This document shows positions 5,997-6,129 of a DNA stretch of 6,129 bases, in pieces (position 1 is the first letter of the stretch; every line of letters begins with the position of its first letter). Below the pieces are notes generated by a model. It was not told the origin of the DNA. It did not search any database and saw only the letters and a program-made list of their open reading frames with translations. Source of the stretch: an uncultured Chloroflexota bacterium (GTDB lineage Bacteria > Chloroflexota > Dehalococcoidia > UBA3495); NCBI GenBank assembly GCA_913020235.1, contig CAJWBT010000151.1:1-6129 (forward strand), given 5' to 3'. Made by a program: the position numbers and the translations under genes.

Positions 5997-6025
5997 TGGG
6001 AAGCCCGATTTGGCGGAGGCATTCA

Positions 6026-6129
6026 TTGAGCACGGTATCTCCGACTCAGGAGAAGGTCCGGCAGCCCCGGAGCAGCGCCTTCATCCTGACCAACCTGTCC
6101 ATCGGCCACGGCATCACCCACTGGTACAT
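6026..6129 (+). CDS. Probable MFS transporter, amino end only (cut by window edge)
   Basis: Thirty-four codons are visible, reading roughly M-STVSPTQEKVRQPRSS followed by a hydrophobic stretch ending in GHGITHWY. A short polar cytoplasmic leader leading into a first membrane segment with an HxxxHWY-like ending is typical of major facilitator superfamily transporters, including the fosmidomycin-resistance-like branch, but this is too little sequence for certainty. The TTG start has GGAGG (6015-6019) six bases upstream and a well-placed promoter (5968-5996). An in-frame ATG at 5960 has no ribosome binding site and lies upstream of that promoter. The gene diverges from the CoA-transferase and could carry a related organic acid, which is inference from position only. 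Confidence 0.5.
   Translation, partial: MSTVSPTQEKVRQPRSSAFILTNLSIGHGITHWY

Larger units (their letters stand above)
5680..6025. other. Divergent intergenic region between CoA-transferase and MFS-like gene
   Basis: These 346 bases hold the CoA-transferase ribosome binding site, a two-tier hairpin (5725-5755), an 8-base palindrome CGGTACCG (5715-5722), and a plus-strand promoter with ribosome binding site close to the right edge. I found no convincing promoter for the minus-strand CoA-transferase. The open frames that cross this stretch on both strands show no family motif and are not reported as genes. Confidence 0.55.

Overview
The window is GC-rich bacterial DNA with five genes, two of them cut by the window edges. 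Leftmost is a minus-strand phoU that runs off the left edge. After a 508-base divergent intergenic region come three plus-strand genes: a radical SAM/SPASM-type iron-sulfur protein and two tandem, clearly paralogous membrane proteins of the PAP2 (AUR1-like) superfamily. A convergent junction then leads to a minus-strand class III CoA-transferase (CaiB/BaiF family). After a 346-base divergent gap, a plus-strand gene begins at a TTG codon and leaves the window after about 34 codons; it resembles the amino end of an MFS transporter.

Organism: no rRNA or marker gene settles the taxonomy. GC-rich coding sequence, AGGAGG-type ribosome binding sites, GTG and TTG starts and CaiB/BaiF next to an MFS-like gene would fit a free-living, metabolically versatile bacterium. 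A Chloroflexota lineage (SAR202/Dehalococcoidia-like) is my first guess, as a weak inference only. There is no sign of phage, insertion sequence, CRISPR, tRNA or rRNA.

How the genes may work together: PhoU belongs to phosphate homeostasis and reads away from the rest, so it is probably a separate unit. The radical SAM gene has a good sigma-70-like promoter (1014-1043). The first PAP2 gene follows after 221 bases and the second after only 10 more, so the PAP2 pair is almost certainly one transcript and may be an extension of the radical SAM transcript. The PAP2 proteins keep the PSLH and HxxxD catalytic motifs and align without gaps over about 220 residues at roughly 55% identity by hand count. 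The second has lost the APPR arginine found in the first. A membrane-lipid role (headgroup transfer or dephosphorylation, with a radical SAM modification) is the most interesting hypothesis here, but it rests on gene order and family membership only. The CoA-transferase and the MFS-like gene form a divergent pair that may handle one organic acid and its transport; the substrate cannot be read from the sequence.

The non-coding parts hold several well-formed inverted repeats: a 12-base-pair bulged hairpin at 912-944, a nested hairpin in the phoU leader at 677-718, a two-tier hairpin in the CoA-transferase leader at 5725-5755, and alternative hairpins at the convergent junction at 4411-4467. I see no T-rich terminator.
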